64,000 bases of DNA from Verrucomicrobiaceae bacterium (GCA_947458455.1 CANGYJ010000005.1:62001-126000), one strand, 5' to 3'. Shown: positions 17,600 through 27,667, counted from the stretch's first letter. The notes: a model not told the origin generated them from the sequence alone. Translations and numbers: made by a program.

Positions 17600-18988
17600 A
17601 TGCGTCTTCTGATTTGCCTCTCTCTTGCCGTGACGAGCCTTTGGGCCTCGCCACCGAACGTCGTGCTCATCATCAGCGATGATCAGGGCTATCCCGATCT
17701 CGGTTGCATCGGCTCGAAGCCGCTCATCACGCCGAACCTCGACAAACTGGCCGCCGAGGGCGTGCGGGCGACGAGCTTTTATGTGACCTGGCCTGCCTGC
17801 ACGCCATCACGCGGCAGCGTGCTCACGGGACGCTACCCGCAGCGCAACGGGCTCTACGACATGGTGCGCAATGACATGGTGAACTACGGCTACCAGTTTT
17901 CGCCGGAGGAGTATGCCGTATCCCCGGAGATGACGCTGGGACTCGATGTGCGCGAGGTGACGATTGGCGACATGCTCAAGAAGGCCGGTTACGCCACTGG
18001 TTGCGTGGGCAAGTGGGACATGGGGCAGGCGAAACGCTACCTACCGCTGCAGCGTGGCTTTGATTTCTTCTACGGCCATGGGAACAACGGCATCGATTAC
18101 TACACGCACGAGCGTTACGGCGTACCGTCGATGTTTCGCGGCAATGAACGCACGCAGGAGGACAAGGGCACCTATGTGACGGATGTCTTTCGTCGCGAGG
18201 CGCTGCGCTTCATTGGCGAGCATGCGGGGAAGCGGCCCTTCTTCCTCTATCTGCCTTTCAATGCGCCGCACAGCGCTTCGACCTTTGGTGAAGGCACGAA
18301 GGAAGGTGAAAAGAAGAAGGGTGAGGGCGTGCAGGCACCGGAAAAGTCTATCGCCATGTATCGCGGAAAGGTCGAGGACGAGAAGCTGGCACGTTACTGC
18401 GGCGCGGTGACGTGCATGGACGAGGCCATCGGTGCCGTGATGGAGGCAGTGGATAAGGCGGGGCTCACGCAGGACACGATTTTCATCTTCCTCTCCGACA
18501 ACGGCGGCAGCGGCAATGGCGGCAACGCCCCGCTGAAAGGCAGCAAGAGCACGATGTGGGAGGGCGGCCTGCGCGTGCCCTTCCTCCTGCGCTGGCCCGG
18601 CAAGGTTCCGGCAGGAAAAGTGACCGATGAATGCCTCACCTCACTGGAGCTTGTGCCCACCCTGCTGGCCGCCGCAGGTGCTAAAGCTCCCGATGGGGTG
18701 AAGCTCGATGGCCATGACATGCTGCCCGTGCTGAGAGGCGAGGCGAAATCACCGCGCCGTGAGATGTTCTGGCAGCGCCGAGCGGATAAAGCCGCTCGCT
18801 TTGAAAACTGGAAGTGGGTGGAATCCGGCAAGGGCGGCGGCCTCTATGATTTGAGCACCGATCTGGGCGAAAAACACGATTTGAGCCGCGAGAAGCCCGA
18901 GGTGGCGAAACAGATGCGCGAGCGTTTTGCCGCCTGGCAGGCTGAAATGGATGCCAGCGAACCTCGTGGGCCGTTTCGGGATTATTGA
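17600..18988 (+). CDS. Secreted type I sulfatase (arylsulfatase family)
   Basis: This 462-residue protein begins with a short signal peptide (MRLLICLSLAVTSLWA), then the sulfatase N-terminus NVVLIISDDQGYPDLG with its calcium-binding Asp pair. The active-site motif CTPSR is present in WPACTPSRGSVLTGRYPQRNG, where Cys would become formylglycine. GCVGKWDMG and FLSDNGGSGNGG supply the other metal and substrate residues. It removes sulfate from sulfated sugars or aryl esters in the periplasm; the substrate cannot be told. No maturation enzyme is in the window. It diverges from the dimethylformamidase-like gene; a palindromic repeat follows its stop. Confidence 0.95.
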   Translation: MRLLICLSLAVTSLWASPPNVVLIISDDQGYPDLGCIGSKPLITPNLDKLAAEGVRATSFYVTWPACTPSRGSVLTGRYPQRNGLYDMVRNDMVNYGYQFSPEEYAVSPEMTLGLDVREVTIGDMLKKAGYATGCVGKWDMGQAKRYLPLQRGFDFFYGHGNNGIDYYTHERYGVPSMFRGNERTQEDKGTYVTDVFRREALRFIGEHAGKRPFFLYLPFNAPHSASTFGEGTKEGEKKKGEGVQAPEKSIAMYRGKVEDEKLARYCGAVTCMDEAIGAVMEAVDKAGLTQDTIFIFLSDNGGSGNGGNAPLKGSKSTMWEGGLRVPFLLRWPGKVPAGKVTDECLTSLELVPTLLAAAGAKAPDGVKLDGHDMLPVLRGEAKSPRREMFWQRRADKAARFENWKWVESGKGGGLYDLSTDLGEKHDLSREKPEVAKQMRERFAAWQAEMDASEPRGPFRDY

Positions 18989-19011
18989 TCCTGAAATCGA
19001 AGATGGGAACC

Positions 19012-19144
19012 GCCGCAAAAGACCGCAAAGACCGCAAAGAGAAGGAGCAGAGAACAAAACTTCATTCCGACGGATTCACTCGGATAATGAGTCGAGTAGC
19101 CGTCTCCAAGGCTTTGATTTTGCGCTCTTTGCGTTCTTTTGCGG
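19012..19144. repeat. Inverted repeat of the GCAAAG type after the sulfatase gene
   Basis: GCCGCAAAAGACCGCAAAGA at 19012-19031 (extended to 19041) is answered by CGCTCTTTGCGTTCTTTTGC at 19122-19141, giving a long imperfect palindrome of the same family as 82-147. It lies between two converging genes. Confidence 0.75.
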
Positions 19145-19202
19145 CTATTCATTCCCGTTTCTAGGTTGAGCGGTGCGTTCGCCAAGGCCTGCGCCTTGAA
19201 AC

Positions 19203-19796
19203 TCACTTCTTCATCCGCTGTCGCACGCACTCGAAAAGGCACACGCCGGTGGCGACGGAGACGTTCAGGCACTCGACTTTGCCGCCCATGGGGATCTTCA
19301 CGAGGAAATCGCAGTGCTCGCCCGTGAGGCGACGCATGCCGGGGCCTTCGGCACCCATGACGATGCCAATGCCGCCTTTCAAATCGAGATCATAAAGGCT
19401 CTGCGTGGCTTCGTCGGCGGTGCCTACCAGCCACACACCGAGTTCTTTGAGCTTGTCCATGGCACGGGCGAGGTTCGTCACGCGGACGAGCGGCACATTC
19501 TCCGCGCCGCCGCAGGCCACACGAATGACCGTATCGCTGATGGGGGAGGATTTATCCTTCGGCATCACCACCATCGAAACACCTGCCGCATCGGCGGTGC
19601 GCAGGCAGGCACCGAGGTTGTGCGGGTCCTGCACGCAGTCGAGGATGAGCACGAGCGGGTCTTTTTTATCCTCCAGCAGGCTGGCGAGATCCGTCTCGTC
19701 GTAGGTGTGGACGTGATTGTCACTCCGCGAATGGCGGTTTTGACGAGCGGTGGGATTGTCTGGACGGTTCGGGCGCATGCGTGATGGACCGGACAT
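19203..19796 (-). CDS. TrmH/SpoU family RNA 2'-O-methyltransferase
   Basis: This 197-residue protein has the three SpoU signature motifs: [16 protein letters not shown] (motif 1), [13 protein letters not shown] (motif 2) and [14 protein letters not shown] (motif 3). These form the trefoil-knot SAM site that methylates ribose in rRNA or tRNA. It lacks the N-terminal substrate-binding domain of RlmB and begins with a basic, disordered stretch ([14 protein letters not shown]) that may bind RNA. Start 19796 is chosen because the upstream in-frame sequence is noncoding hairpin DNA; 19778 is an alternative. It is downstream of the haloperoxidase-like gene on the same strand, but 86 nt and a hairpin intervene. 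Confidence 0.92.
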   Translation of the reverse strand: MSGPSRMRPNRPDNPTARQNRHSRSDNHVHTYDETDLASLLEDKKDPLVLILDCVQDPHNLGACLRTADAAGVSMVVMPKDKSSPISDTVIRVACGGAENVPLVRVTNLARAMDKLKELGVWLVGTADEATQSLYDLDLKGGIGIVMGAEGPGMRRLTGEHCDFLVKIPMGGKVECLNVSVATGVCLFECVRQRMKK

Positions 19797-19842
19797 AGGC
19801 CGCTGAACCGCGTTTGGCAAAAATCTTCGCGTCGGCAATGCG

Positions 19843-19866
19843 GGAAGACTCACGTCTTCCGCTACG
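19843..19866. repeat. Small hairpin of the CCGCTACG family
   Basis: GGAAGAC-TCAC-GTCTTCC is a perfect 7-bp stem followed by GCTACG, just like 7108-7133. It lies right after the stop codon of the haloperoxidase-like gene (minus strand). Confidence 0.65.
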
Positions 19867-19882
19867 AAGCAGCCTTTTTCTC

Positions 19883-22030
19883 TCACGGCGCGGCGGACCA
19901 CACCACGCGGTAGAATTTGCAGCCGGGATCGGGACTCGTGTCGGTCCAGGTGCCGGTGGTGGTGTAGGTTTGAGTGGCGGTGGTGGCATCGGTCCAGGTC
20001 GTGAGATCGGTGGAGACTTGGACCTTTTGATACATGCCGCGCACGGCGGTCCAGCTCAGCGTGGCACTGCCGGAGCCGAGGGTGACGGCGGGTGAGAGGC
20101 TCTGGCTGAAGATGGTGCCGCTCCAGTATTTCTCCGCGAGGGAGAAGGCGCTCTGACCGGCCTGCGAGCCGACGTGGCGGCCATGGAAGTCGTCCTCGCT
20201 GGGATGGATGCCGCCGTAGCGTCGTGACTGACCGGCCTGATCGGCGGCATCGAAATACGAGCACCATTGCAGATCGACGGCGGCGCTGGGGCCTTTGTCG
20301 ATCTGCATGGAATTGGCGGCGTAGGTGTGATGGTGAAAGCCGCCGGGGAAGTAGGGACTGCCAGTGATGCTCGCCAAAACCTCCGCCGCAGCGCGGCTGA
20401 AGGTGCTGTGACCGCTGATGTAACCGGGAAAGGCGGGCGTGTTGAAAGTCTTGCGCTGAAAGGGCAGCCAGTCCTTCGCCAGCATCCAGGTGACGAGGCT
20501 TTGATTCGTGGCGATGGAAGGCGCGGGGAGGTTGTTGTTGTGCTCTCCAGGCCAGGACTTCACGGCGATCTGGCCGATGAAGTTCGTGCCGAGCTGCGTG
20601 AAGCCGGTGTTGAGGTCGAAGATGTTGCGATGCTTGCCGCCGACAGCGGCGGTGTCGCTGGTGATGACCTCACACACGTCCGTCAGCAGCGGCAGGCCTT
20701 GCACATGATACGACGGGCCAGTGGGGTTCGATGACTGGCCTTTGCTGGCCATGTAGCGGATCATCGTGATGGGTCGCGGGCCGGAGTAGTAGCGCTTCAA
20801 AGACCACGCGGCACAGGCGGCATCGTGCGTGGCAGCGGAGAGGGAAAAATAGACCTTCACATCCCATTCCAGGTCGTTCACGACCGGGCCGATGCCACGG
20901 ATGCGCTTCACCGTGGCGGGCATGTCAGCCACTTGATTCGCCAGCACATGCCAGTGGCCGGGCGGTGTTTCGGAATGCGGTCCGTCGGCCCAAAATTCAG
21001 CCAGCACGCGGGTGTAATCACCGCGTTTCACGTTGTTCGCGGCGTAGGTACCACCAGCCACGGGATTGCTAGAAAAGCCGGTGCCGCCATCGCTGCCGAG
21101 AGCGTTGTTGCCGATGGCACCGGGGGAGATGTTCACGAGCGTGTTGTCGTTGAGCTGGCTGCTGGCGATGAGCACGCCGAGAGCCTGCTGCTTGTATTCA
21201 TGGTCCGTGGCGCTGGTGGTGCCGCCATGGCTGAGCCGCGAAGGGCCGGCAAAGGGATCGAGCCAGGGCTTCGTGGCATCGCTGCGGGTGAGGCTGAAGG
21301 GCGTGGTGGCGAGGCTTTGCACGCCGAGAAAGCTCTGTGCCCCGCCGGGGATCGGAATGCCGTTTTGCGTGACGCTCGTGGCGAGATCGAGCGGCTGCCA
21401 GTAGTTCGGATGCGTGCCGGTGGGAATGCCAAAGCCGAGGGGGCGATTCGAGACGAAGCTGGCATTCTGACCGAGCACGGAGAGGGAGAGGCCGGTGCTC
21501 AGATTGGGATTGATGCTCACCGTGTAGGCCTGCGGATAGCCCGTTTGATCAAAACCGTCATTCGCCGACCAATTCAGCACCGTCTGGCCGAGGCGTTTGC
21601 CGAGTTCCGCCGGTGTGGTGGCCGTGGTGATGGTCCCCTGCCCTGTGACCGGCGAGTAGCCGAGCGCGGTGAGCTTCGCATCGAAGGCATTTCGCAGCGT
21701 GGTGGTGGTAAAACGCTCGCGCAGCACACGATAGGCCGCGTAGCTGATGGCCTCGTGACGTGCCGCTTCGATGTCCGAGGGCCGCGGCGAGATCTTTTCG
21801 TTTTGCAGGTAGCCGATGGCCATGGCGTCATAAGCCGCCCAGGCATTGTACATGGCCGTGGCCAAGTGGAAGAGATTCCGCGCATGCAACGGCGGATTCG
21901 GGATGGTCTGCCGGATGGCGCTGAGGAGCTGCTCATTCCATTCCCTTGCCGCACTAAGAGCACGCAAACCTCCCGCTGAGGCCAAAAAGGCTAACACGAG
22001 CACCGCAGCGAATGGAAGACGTCGATTCAT
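19883..22030 (-). CDS. Exported vanadium-dependent haloperoxidase-like protein
   Basis: This 715-residue protein has a signal peptide ([21 protein letters not shown]) and the complete PAP2/vanadium haloperoxidase signature: K-x6-RP in [14 protein letters not shown] in [15 protein letters not shown], and S-R-x5-H-x3-D in [13 protein letters not shown]. The metal or phosphate site is therefore intact. Family members oxidise halides with peroxide or act as acid phosphatases; the sequence does not distinguish these. The last 80 or so residues form a separate beta sandwich (from about [17 protein letters not shown]) of the fibronectin-like kind found at the ends of many exported proteins. It diverges from the PmoA-like gene at 22150. 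Confidence 0.88.
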   Translation of the reverse strand: MNRRLPFAAVLVLAFLASAGGLRALSAAREWNEQLLSAIRQTIPNPPLHARNLFHLATAMYNAWAAYDAMAIGYLQNEKISPRPSDIEAARHEAISYAAYRVLRERFTTTTLRNAFDAKLTALGYSPVTGQGTITTATTPAELGKRLGQTVLNWSANDGFDQTGYPQAYTVSINPNLSTGLSLSVLGQNASFVSNRPLGFGIPTGTHPNYWQPLDLATSVTQNGIPIPGGAQSFLGVQSLATTPFSLTRSDATKPWLDPFAGPSRLSHGGTTSATDHEYKQQALGVLIASSQLNDNTLVNISPGAIGNNALGSDGGTGFSSNPVAGGTYAANNVKRGDYTRVLAEFWADGPHSETPPGHWHVLANQVADMPATVKRIRGIGPVVNDLEWDVKVYFSLSAATHDAACAAWSLKRYYSGPRPITMIRYMASKGQSSNPTGPSYHVQGLPLLTDVCEVITSDTAAVGGKHRNIFDLNTGFTQLGTNFIGQIAVKSWPGEHNNNLPAPSIATNQSLVTWMLAKDWLPFQRKTFNTPAFPGYISGHSTFSRAAAEVLASITGSPYFPGGFHHHTYAANSMQIDKGPSAAVDLQWCSYFDAADQAGQSRRYGGIHPSEDDFHGRHVGSQAGQSAFSLAEKYWSGTIFSQSLSPAVTLGSGSATLSWTAVRGMYQKVQVSTDLTTWTDATTATQTYTTTGTWTDTSPDPGCKFYRVVWSAAP

Positions 22031-22149
22031 GAATGAGAGGGATTCTAGCAGAAGACCCAGTGGCCTGTCTGCATCGAAATCTCCCGGTTCGCCGAGCAAA
22101 GTTACCGCTGGACGAAGAATTCATGCGGGGCATGCGTTCTCACCCGACC

Positions 22150-23118
22150 ATGAAAATCGCCTCGCTGCTCGCCACCACCCTTGTTTTCAGTTTTCAGGCT
22201 CTCGCCGCCGAATTCACCGTCACGGAGACGCCCACGGGCGGCGCGGTGGTGAAGGTGGATGGGCAGGCCTTTGCCGAATACGTCGTCGATCAGGCGAACA
22301 AGCCTTACCTCTGGCCGATCTACGGCCCCACAGGCAAATCCATGACGCGGGCTTATCCGATGCAAAACGTGCCCGGCGAGAAGCAGGACCATCCGCATCA
22401 TCGCGGGCTGAACTTTGGTCACCAGAGCATCAATGGCTCCAACACCTGGGCGGAGAAGGCCACCTACGGCGAAAAGGCCAAGCCGGAATCCCTGGCGCTG
22501 CTGGGCAGCATCAAGCACTCCCGCTTTGGCACGCTGAAAGGCGGCTCCACGGCGGTCATCGAAGCCTATGCGGACTATGTGACCTCCGAAGGCAAGAAGA
22601 CCGTCTCCGAGAAACGCGTGATGACTTTCATGGTCGAAGGCGACACGCGGATCATTGATGTGGACATCGACCTGATCGCCTCAAACGGCGATGCGGTGGT
22701 GGGTGATGAAAAGGATGCCGGCCTGAGCATCCGCGTGCCGCACAGCATGAGCGTGGACGCCAAAGAAGGCGGCCAGATCATCAACGCCAATGGCGACAAA
22801 GATGCCGACGCCTGGGGCAAGCGGGCGACGTGGTGTGATTTCCACGGTCCGGTGGAGGGCGAGCATCTCGGCATCGCCATGCTGAACCATCCCGCGAGCT
22901 TCCGCCATCCCACGCCCTGGCATGCCCGCACCTACGGTCTCTTCACCGCGAATGCCTTTGGTTTGTCTTCTCTCAAAATTCAGGCTGAGAGCGGCGAGAT
23001 GATGCTGAAGCAAGACGAGCGCATCAAGCTGCGCCACCGCTTCATCTTCCACAAAGGCGACGAGAAGGCCGGCAAGATCGCCGAGGCCTTTGAAAAGTAT
23101 GCGAAGGAGGAGAAGTAA
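22150..23118 (+). CDS. Exported PmoA-like (DUF6807) protein
   Basis: This 322-residue protein begins with a signal peptide (MKIASLLATTLVFSFQALAA). The family marks are QDHPHHRGLNFGHQSINGSN and, near the C-terminus, FRHPTPWHARTYGLFTANAFG with conserved histidines. It is the DUF6807 family, annotated PmoA-like from methane monooxygenase nomenclature, but it is unrelated to methane oxidation in these bacteria; it is probably a carbohydrate-associated beta protein. The start codon is preceded by CACCCGACC. The following Gfo/Idh gene is on the same strand, and this pairing is frequent in sugar-catabolic clusters of such bacteria. Confidence 0.88.
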   Translation: MKIASLLATTLVFSFQALAAEFTVTETPTGGAVVKVDGQAFAEYVVDQANKPYLWPIYGPTGKSMTRAYPMQNVPGEKQDHPHHRGLNFGHQSINGSNTWAEKATYGEKAKPESLALLGSIKHSRFGTLKGGSTAVIEAYADYVTSEGKKTVSEKRVMTFMVEGDTRIIDVDIDLIASNGDAVVGDEKDAGLSIRVPHSMSVDAKEGGQIINANGDKDADAWGKRATWCDFHGPVEGEHLGIAMLNHPASFRHPTPWHARTYGLFTANAFGLSSLKIQAESGEMMLKQDERIKLRHRFIFHKGDEKAGKIAEAFEKYAKEEK

Positions 23119-23253
23119 GACATTGAATCGCCTGCGGGGTGAATGACGAAGGTCCAAAAACCAATGACGAAGGAGGCTCTTGCAAAACCCCCGCATTCTG
23201 GCGAATGCGCCCACACCGCGCCTCGCAGGCTCGTTCGCCAGAACGAGGATTTC

Positions 23254-24321
23254 GTGAGTCTTTTCAGGTTCTCTGTTTGCTTGCTTCTTCTGCTCCCTCT
23301 TCCTCTCATGGCTGAAAACCTGCGCATCGGCATCATCGGGCTGGATACCTCGCACGCGGAGCAGTTCACGCTGCGGCTGAACGACACGGCGAATCCGAAC
23401 CATGTGCCTGGAGGTCGCGTGGTGGCGGCGTTTCCCGCAGCGAGTGCGGACATTGAGGAGAGCCGCAGCCGCGTGGAGGGCTTCACCGCCATCGTGCGGG
23501 ATAAATTCGGTGTGCGAATCGCCGGCGGCATCGAGGACGTGTGCAATAACGTGGATGCCATCCTCCTGCTCACGTTGGATGGCCGTCCGCGACTGCCGCA
23601 GATGAAGCAGATCCTTTCCTTCGGCAAACCGGTGTTCATGGACAAGCCCGTGGCGGCCTCGCTGAAGGATGCAGTGGAGATTTATAGGCTCGCCGAGGCC
23701 GCGAAAGTGCCCGTTTTCAGCGCCTCAGCCATCCGATGGTATCCCGGCGTGCTCGAAGTGGCCAATGTGGAGAAGGAACCCGCTAACGGTGCCCTCTCGT
23801 ATGGTCCGGCGCACATCCTGGCGCATCATCCTGATCTGTTCTTTTACGGCATCCATCCCACCGAGGCGCTTTTCACCATCATGGGCACCGGCTGTCTCTC
23901 GGTGAGCCGCGTGACCACGCCCGCTTCATCGGTCGTCACCGGCCTGTGGCAGGGAAGCCGCACGGGCACACTGCATGCCATTCATGAAGGCGTGAAGGCT
24001 TACAAGGTCATCCGCTTTGGCAAAAACGCCGTCACCGAGCAAAAGAGTGAGGGCGACTACACGCCGATGCTGCGCGAGATCATCAAATTCTTCCAGACGA
24101 AGCAGCCGCCCATCTCCGCGAAGGACACGCTGGAGATTTACGCCTTCATGGAAGCCGCCGAGGAGAGCAAACGCCGTGGCGGCAAGTCCATCTCCCTCCG
24201 CGAAGTGCTCAGCAAAGCCGGTGCGCCCGATGCCTGGCTCACCGCCGATCCGAAAGCCACGCCCGCACCTTCCACGAAGCCCACCGACAAGAAAAACCTC
24301 CCGCAACCGGGGAGTGAGTGA
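23254..24321 (+). CDS. Exported Gfo/Idh/MocA-type oxidoreductase
   Basis: This protein has about 355 residues with the Rossmann start LRIGIIGLDTSHAEQFTLRL and the family motif FMDKPVAASLKDAVE. The glycine loop is atypical (GLDTSHAE instead of GxGxxG), so cofactor binding may be altered. I chose the GTG at 23254, which gives a signal-like N-terminus (SLFRFSVCLLLLLPLPLMA) and has GAGGA a few bases upstream. The frame is open back to 23143, but that part is repeat-like leader (AATGACGAAGG at 23142 and 23163). The C-terminus is Pro/Lys-rich. It probably processes a sugar together with the PmoA-like protein. Confidence 0.8.
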   Translation: MSLFRFSVCLLLLLPLPLMAENLRIGIIGLDTSHAEQFTLRLNDTANPNHVPGGRVVAAFPAASADIEESRSRVEGFTAIVRDKFGVRIAGGIEDVCNNVDAILLLTLDGRPRLPQMKQILSFGKPVFMDKPVAASLKDAVEIYRLAEAAKVPVFSASAIRWYPGVLEVANVEKEPANGALSYGPAHILAHHPDLFFYGIHPTEALFTIMGTGCLSVSRVTTPASSVVTGLWQGSRTGTLHAIHEGVKAYKVIRFGKNAVTEQKSEGDYTPMLREIIKFFQTKQPPISAKDTLEIYAFMEAAEESKRRGGKSISLREVLSKAGAPDAWLTADPKATPAPSTKPTDKKNLPQPGSE

Positions 24322-24323
24322 GG

Positions 24324-25040
24324 TCACTTCCTGCGCCGCAACATCAAGCTCATGAGCGTGCCCACTGCGAGCATGAAGCGTGAAGGCTCGGGCACGGCGG
24401 AGGCGGATAAAATGAGCGCGGGGCGGTTTAATGCAGTGCCGAAGTTTCGTGCGTTCACCACCATGCTCACATCCGCATTTCCTGCGGCGAGGCGGAAACT
24501 GGCGGTGATGCCGTTTTGGAGGTCATTCGCGAGTCCCGTGCTGGCGGTGAGCGTGGCGAGGACGGTGCCGGAATTTGCGCCGTTGTAGCTCACACTCCCG
24601 AGAGACTCATTTCCAGCGCCGACGACGGCTGCCATGCCGTTCCAAGTGATGGCGTTTTCGAGCCAGGTATCATCGGCGAGCCATTCAATGAGCACGAGAC
24701 CGGCGGCGTTGGCATTGAAAGTGCCATTGAGCGGCGTGGCGGCGGTGAGTTGGAGCTGGAGGCTATCAAGCGTCCATCCTCCCACGCCGTACGCGGCATC
24801 AAACGTGGTCTTGGCGGTGGCGAGATCGAATTTCAGCAGTGAGGCAAACGGGCCGTTGGTGTTCGCCACGCCCGAACCAGACACGACCAAAGCACCAGAT
24901 GAACCGAAATTCGACGCGGCTGCAGCAGCGCGGAGATAGGCATCGCCCGAATTTGGCGTCGCAGCAGCGGGTTGGATCGTCACCACCGTGGCAGCGGAGG
25001 CGGAGACGGCGAAGACGAGATACCAAAGCCCGCGCATCAT
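24324..25040 (-). CDS. PEP-CTERM protein with DNRLRE-like domain
   Basis: This 238-residue exported protein has a short signal peptide (MMRGLWYLVFAVSASAATVV), a DNRLRE-type beta domain (DAYLRAAAAASNFGSSGALV, SLLKFDLATA), and a C-terminal sorting signal: VPEPSRF, a hydrophobic helix, then LRRRK. In PEP-CTERM systems an exosortase cuts at the PEP motif and transfers the protein to the cell surface or matrix. No exosortase is visible in this window. The start overlaps the stop of the upstream sugar dehydrogenase gene in an ATGA arrangement, so the two are translationally coupled. A second ATG at 25037 is an equally possible start. Confidence 0.88.
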   Translation of the reverse strand: MMRGLWYLVFAVSASAATVVTIQPAAATPNSGDAYLRAAAAASNFGSSGALVVSGSGVANTNGPFASLLKFDLATAKTTFDAAYGVGGWTLDSLQLQLTAATPLNGTFNANAAGLVLIEWLADDTWLENAITWNGMAAVVGAGNESLGSVSYNGANSGTVLATLTASTGLANDLQNGITASFRLAAGNADVSMVVNARNFGTALNRPALILSASAVPEPSRFMLAVGTLMSLMLRRRK

Positions 25041-27529
25041 GGCATCCGCGTGATTTTGAGACGGATGAAGGTTTTCCCTTCGATGATCGGGCCTGAAGCC
25101 GTGACGAGGCGAATGGGCTCCTCACCGCTGATTTCCACATCACTAACAAAGGCCGTGCCGGTAGGTGTGCCGCCTGCCGTGCTGGTGACGATGGTATCCC
25201 AGGTGTGGAGATCTTCGCTGGCCTGGAGTTCGTAAGTGAGATCGGTGGCACGCGGATCACGGCGGAAAGTCCCAGTGGCACCGGTGCCGCCCCCGGTGGA
25301 TGCGAGCACGAGCCCAGCCATGCTGTTGCGGGTGGTAGGATCAAAGCCGTAGGCGTATTCGATGAGATTGCCGATGCTATCGCCATCGCCGTCGCCATCC
25401 GGCTGGATGTAGCCACCGGTGGGAATGCTGGGAAAATAAAGCGGTGCCCAGCGGTCATACTGCGGACTGGCGCTGGCAGGCAGGACGGCGTGGTAAAGGG
25501 TGAGCAGAGGCCGCTGGGCGGCGTTCAGCTCATCACGCGTGGCGAAACGCCGGGCCGTGCCCGTGGTGCCTTCCGAGATGCGGAGCACCCAGCCATGATT
25601 GGTTTCAGGAAGGTCACGCCACATCTGCAAATCTCGAGCGATGTAGGGCGAGGACCAGGTGAAGTCACCGATGGAAACCATGTTACTGACCGAGGCGGAC
25701 GAGAAGGGGGAGAAATCCCCCCCACTGCTGTCCCAAGCGGTGCCGTCGAAGCTGGCATGACTCCAAGTGGCATCTCCAGCACCTGCAGATGCGGGAACCC
25801 CTTGCCCGTCGCCGCTTTGCACAGCACCCGCATCGGTAAGCCCCTCTCCCCAGGTATGCAGCATGCGATGCAGCGTGCCGATGCCAGCGGCGAGACCGCT
25901 TTGCGGGACTTTATTGACCGTAAGCCTGAGTGTAGCCGCAGCGATGCTGGTGCCTTCCGGCAGACTGCTGAGATCAAAGCCGAGCAGCGCACGCCGCAGG
26001 TGCCCGCCACCGCCGGAGATGAGCCTGCCCGCGAAAAGACCCGAGCCGAAGGAATTGCTGTGCGTGGTGAACTCCTCAAAGAGGGAGGTATCACGCACGG
26101 TCGTCATGGTGGTCATTTCGGCGCTGCTGGCGACGGGGACGATCTTAAAGAGGCTGCCAGCAGGCAGGCCATTCGCCAGCTCCAGCACTCCACCGGTGGT
26201 CTTCGTCCCGATGTAAAGCTCCCCGGACTCGTCTTCCCCCATGCACAGGATGCGCTGCCCAAGGATGGGATTTGGCCCCACGATCGGCAGCGCATTGGTG
26301 AGGGTAAAAACGCCACTGCCTAGGCTCGTCTCCTCAAGGCCCATGATTCGGCCATTGGTGTTGCTGGAGGTGGCACTATAGTCGCCAAACACGTACTTCC
26401 CCTGCATAGCAGGAATGGCGCTGCCACGATAAATGTAGCCGCCGGTGACGCTGAGCCCCAGCTGCGGCATCGTGGTGCCGGTGAGAGCGGAGGTCACTGT
26501 CACACCGGGGTGGGCGTATTCGGCGATGGGAGCGATCAGCGTTCCGCCTGGATGCGGTAGCGTGGAGGAAAAGCTTGGACGCTCCGTACCCTCCATGTAG
26601 CGCCAGCCGTAGTTCCCACCGCTGACGATGAGATTCACCTCCTCGATGCGACCCTGGCCCACATCGGCGCAAAAGCAGCGGTTCGTGCCGCCGGGGCGTT
26701 TATCAAAGCTGAAGCGCCAAGGATTGCGCAGGCCGTAGGCGTAGATCTCTTTTTTCAATCCCGGCGTGGAGGAGCCAAAGAAGGGGTTATCCACCGGGAT
26801 CGTGTAGGTGAGAGGTCCTGCACCATCGGGATCGAGCGGCTCGATGCGGAAGATCTTCCCAAGGTAGTTCGTGAGATCGAGCGAGTTCCCGAGAGCATTC
26901 GAGGGCCGGGAGCCGCTGCCGCCCGTGTGGCCCACGTTGTTGTCATTGCTGCTGCCGCCGTCTCCAGTGCCTAAATAGAGCATGCCATCCGGCCCAAACT
27001 CGAGCTGGCCGCCATTGTGATTGTTTTGAGGCTGTCCGAACGTCAGCATCACGCGCTCTGTGGACGTATCCGCCTCATTCCCATTCGCGGCGGAAGCCTG
27101 GAACTCCGCCAGTACGCTCACATTGTCCTGCGGCGTGACCGGATTCGCCGTCGGCGTGGAGGCCGGGGCGCTGTAATACACATAGAAGCGGCGGTAGCCC
27201 GGCGAGCTCGAGTTTGCATACCCAGGATGAAACGCCATGCCAAGCAACCCGCGCTCCGAATAGCCTGTGTTGACAGCGATGACACGACCCAGGCCCGTCG
27301 AAGAGAGGTCGAGGAAAGGGGTGGGCAGCAGCATGCCTCCCTGGAAGATAAAAACCTTTCCCATTTGGTCACAGACAAACATGCGCCCGCTGCCGTCATT
27401 GGCGGTGGTGATATTCGTCGGCGAATGAAGCTGCTGGGTGCAGACCGGCTTCAAATACAGCGTGGGAAACGCCGCCTGGACAGCGGTGGCAGCTGACAAG
27501 GTAAACAGGATAGCGTAAATCAGTTTCAT
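25037..27529 (-). CDS. Exported PQQ-type sugar dehydrogenase with DNRLRE region
   Basis: This 830-residue protein has a signal peptide (MKLIYAILFTLSAATAVQAA). Residues about 25-450 match soluble aldose sugar dehydrogenases (six-bladed propeller): PTNITTANDGSGRMFVCDQ, ERGLLGMAFHPGY, GGQLEFGPDGMLYLGTGDGG, YGLRNPWRFSFD, EVNLIVSGGNYGW. Residues about 480-700 form a DNRLRE-like beta domain (TSIAAATLRLTVNKV), followed by a fibronectin-like end. Such enzymes oxidise aldoses with bound PQQ. It is coupled by ATGA to a PEP-CTERM protein that has the same type of DNRLRE domain, suggesting joint surface location. Start 27529 is picked because the upstream sequence is not signal-like. Confidence 0.88.
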   Translation of the reverse strand: MKLIYAILFTLSAATAVQAAFPTLYLKPVCTQQLHSPTNITTANDGSGRMFVCDQMGKVFIFQGGMLLPTPFLDLSSTGLGRVIAVNTGYSERGLLGMAFHPGYANSSSPGYRRFYVYYSAPASTPTANPVTPQDNVSVLAEFQASAANGNEADTSTERVMLTFGQPQNNHNGGQLEFGPDGMLYLGTGDGGSSNDNNVGHTGGSGSRPSNALGNSLDLTNYLGKIFRIEPLDPDGAGPLTYTIPVDNPFFGSSTPGLKKEIYAYGLRNPWRFSFDKRPGGTNRCFCADVGQGRIEEVNLIVSGGNYGWRYMEGTERPSFSSTLPHPGGTLIAPIAEYAHPGVTVTSALTGTTMPQLGLSVTGGYIYRGSAIPAMQGKYVFGDYSATSSNTNGRIMGLEETSLGSGVFTLTNALPIVGPNPILGQRILCMGEDESGELYIGTKTTGGVLELANGLPAGSLFKIVPVASSAEMTTMTTVRDTSLFEEFTTHSNSFGSGLFAGRLISGGGGHLRRALLGFDLSSLPEGTSIAAATLRLTVNKVPQSGLAAGIGTLHRMLHTWGEGLTDAGAVQSGDGQGVPASAGAGDATWSHASFDGTAWDSSGGDFSPFSSASVSNMVSIGDFTWSSPYIARDLQMWRDLPETNHGWVLRISEGTTGTARRFATRDELNAAQRPLLTLYHAVLPASASPQYDRWAPLYFPSIPTGGYIQPDGDGDGDSIGNLIEYAYGFDPTTRNSMAGLVLASTGGGTGATGTFRRDPRATDLTYELQASEDLHTWDTIVTSTAGGTPTGTAFVSDVEISGEEPIRLVTASGPIIEGKTFIRLKITRMP

Positions 27530-27602
27530 CGAGGCGTGTAGGTTGAGCCTCGATTGAATCAGACCGCTCGGAATCCGGCAAGACCTGTTTTGCCACAAAA
27601 AA

Positions 27603-27648
27603 GAATGACGAAGGCACCCGTCATTCGTCATTCCTCATTCGGCCTTCG
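27603..27648. repeat. GAATGACGAAGG inverted/tandem words
   Basis: GAATGACGAAGG is followed by TCATTCGTCATTCCTCATTC and CCTTCG, so the segment folds back on itself. The same GAATGACGAAGG word opens the leader at 23141. It lies after the stop codon of the NagB-like gene and before the sugar dehydrogenase gene. Confidence 0.6.
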
Positions 27649-27667
27649 CCATTTCCGCCGCAGGCGG

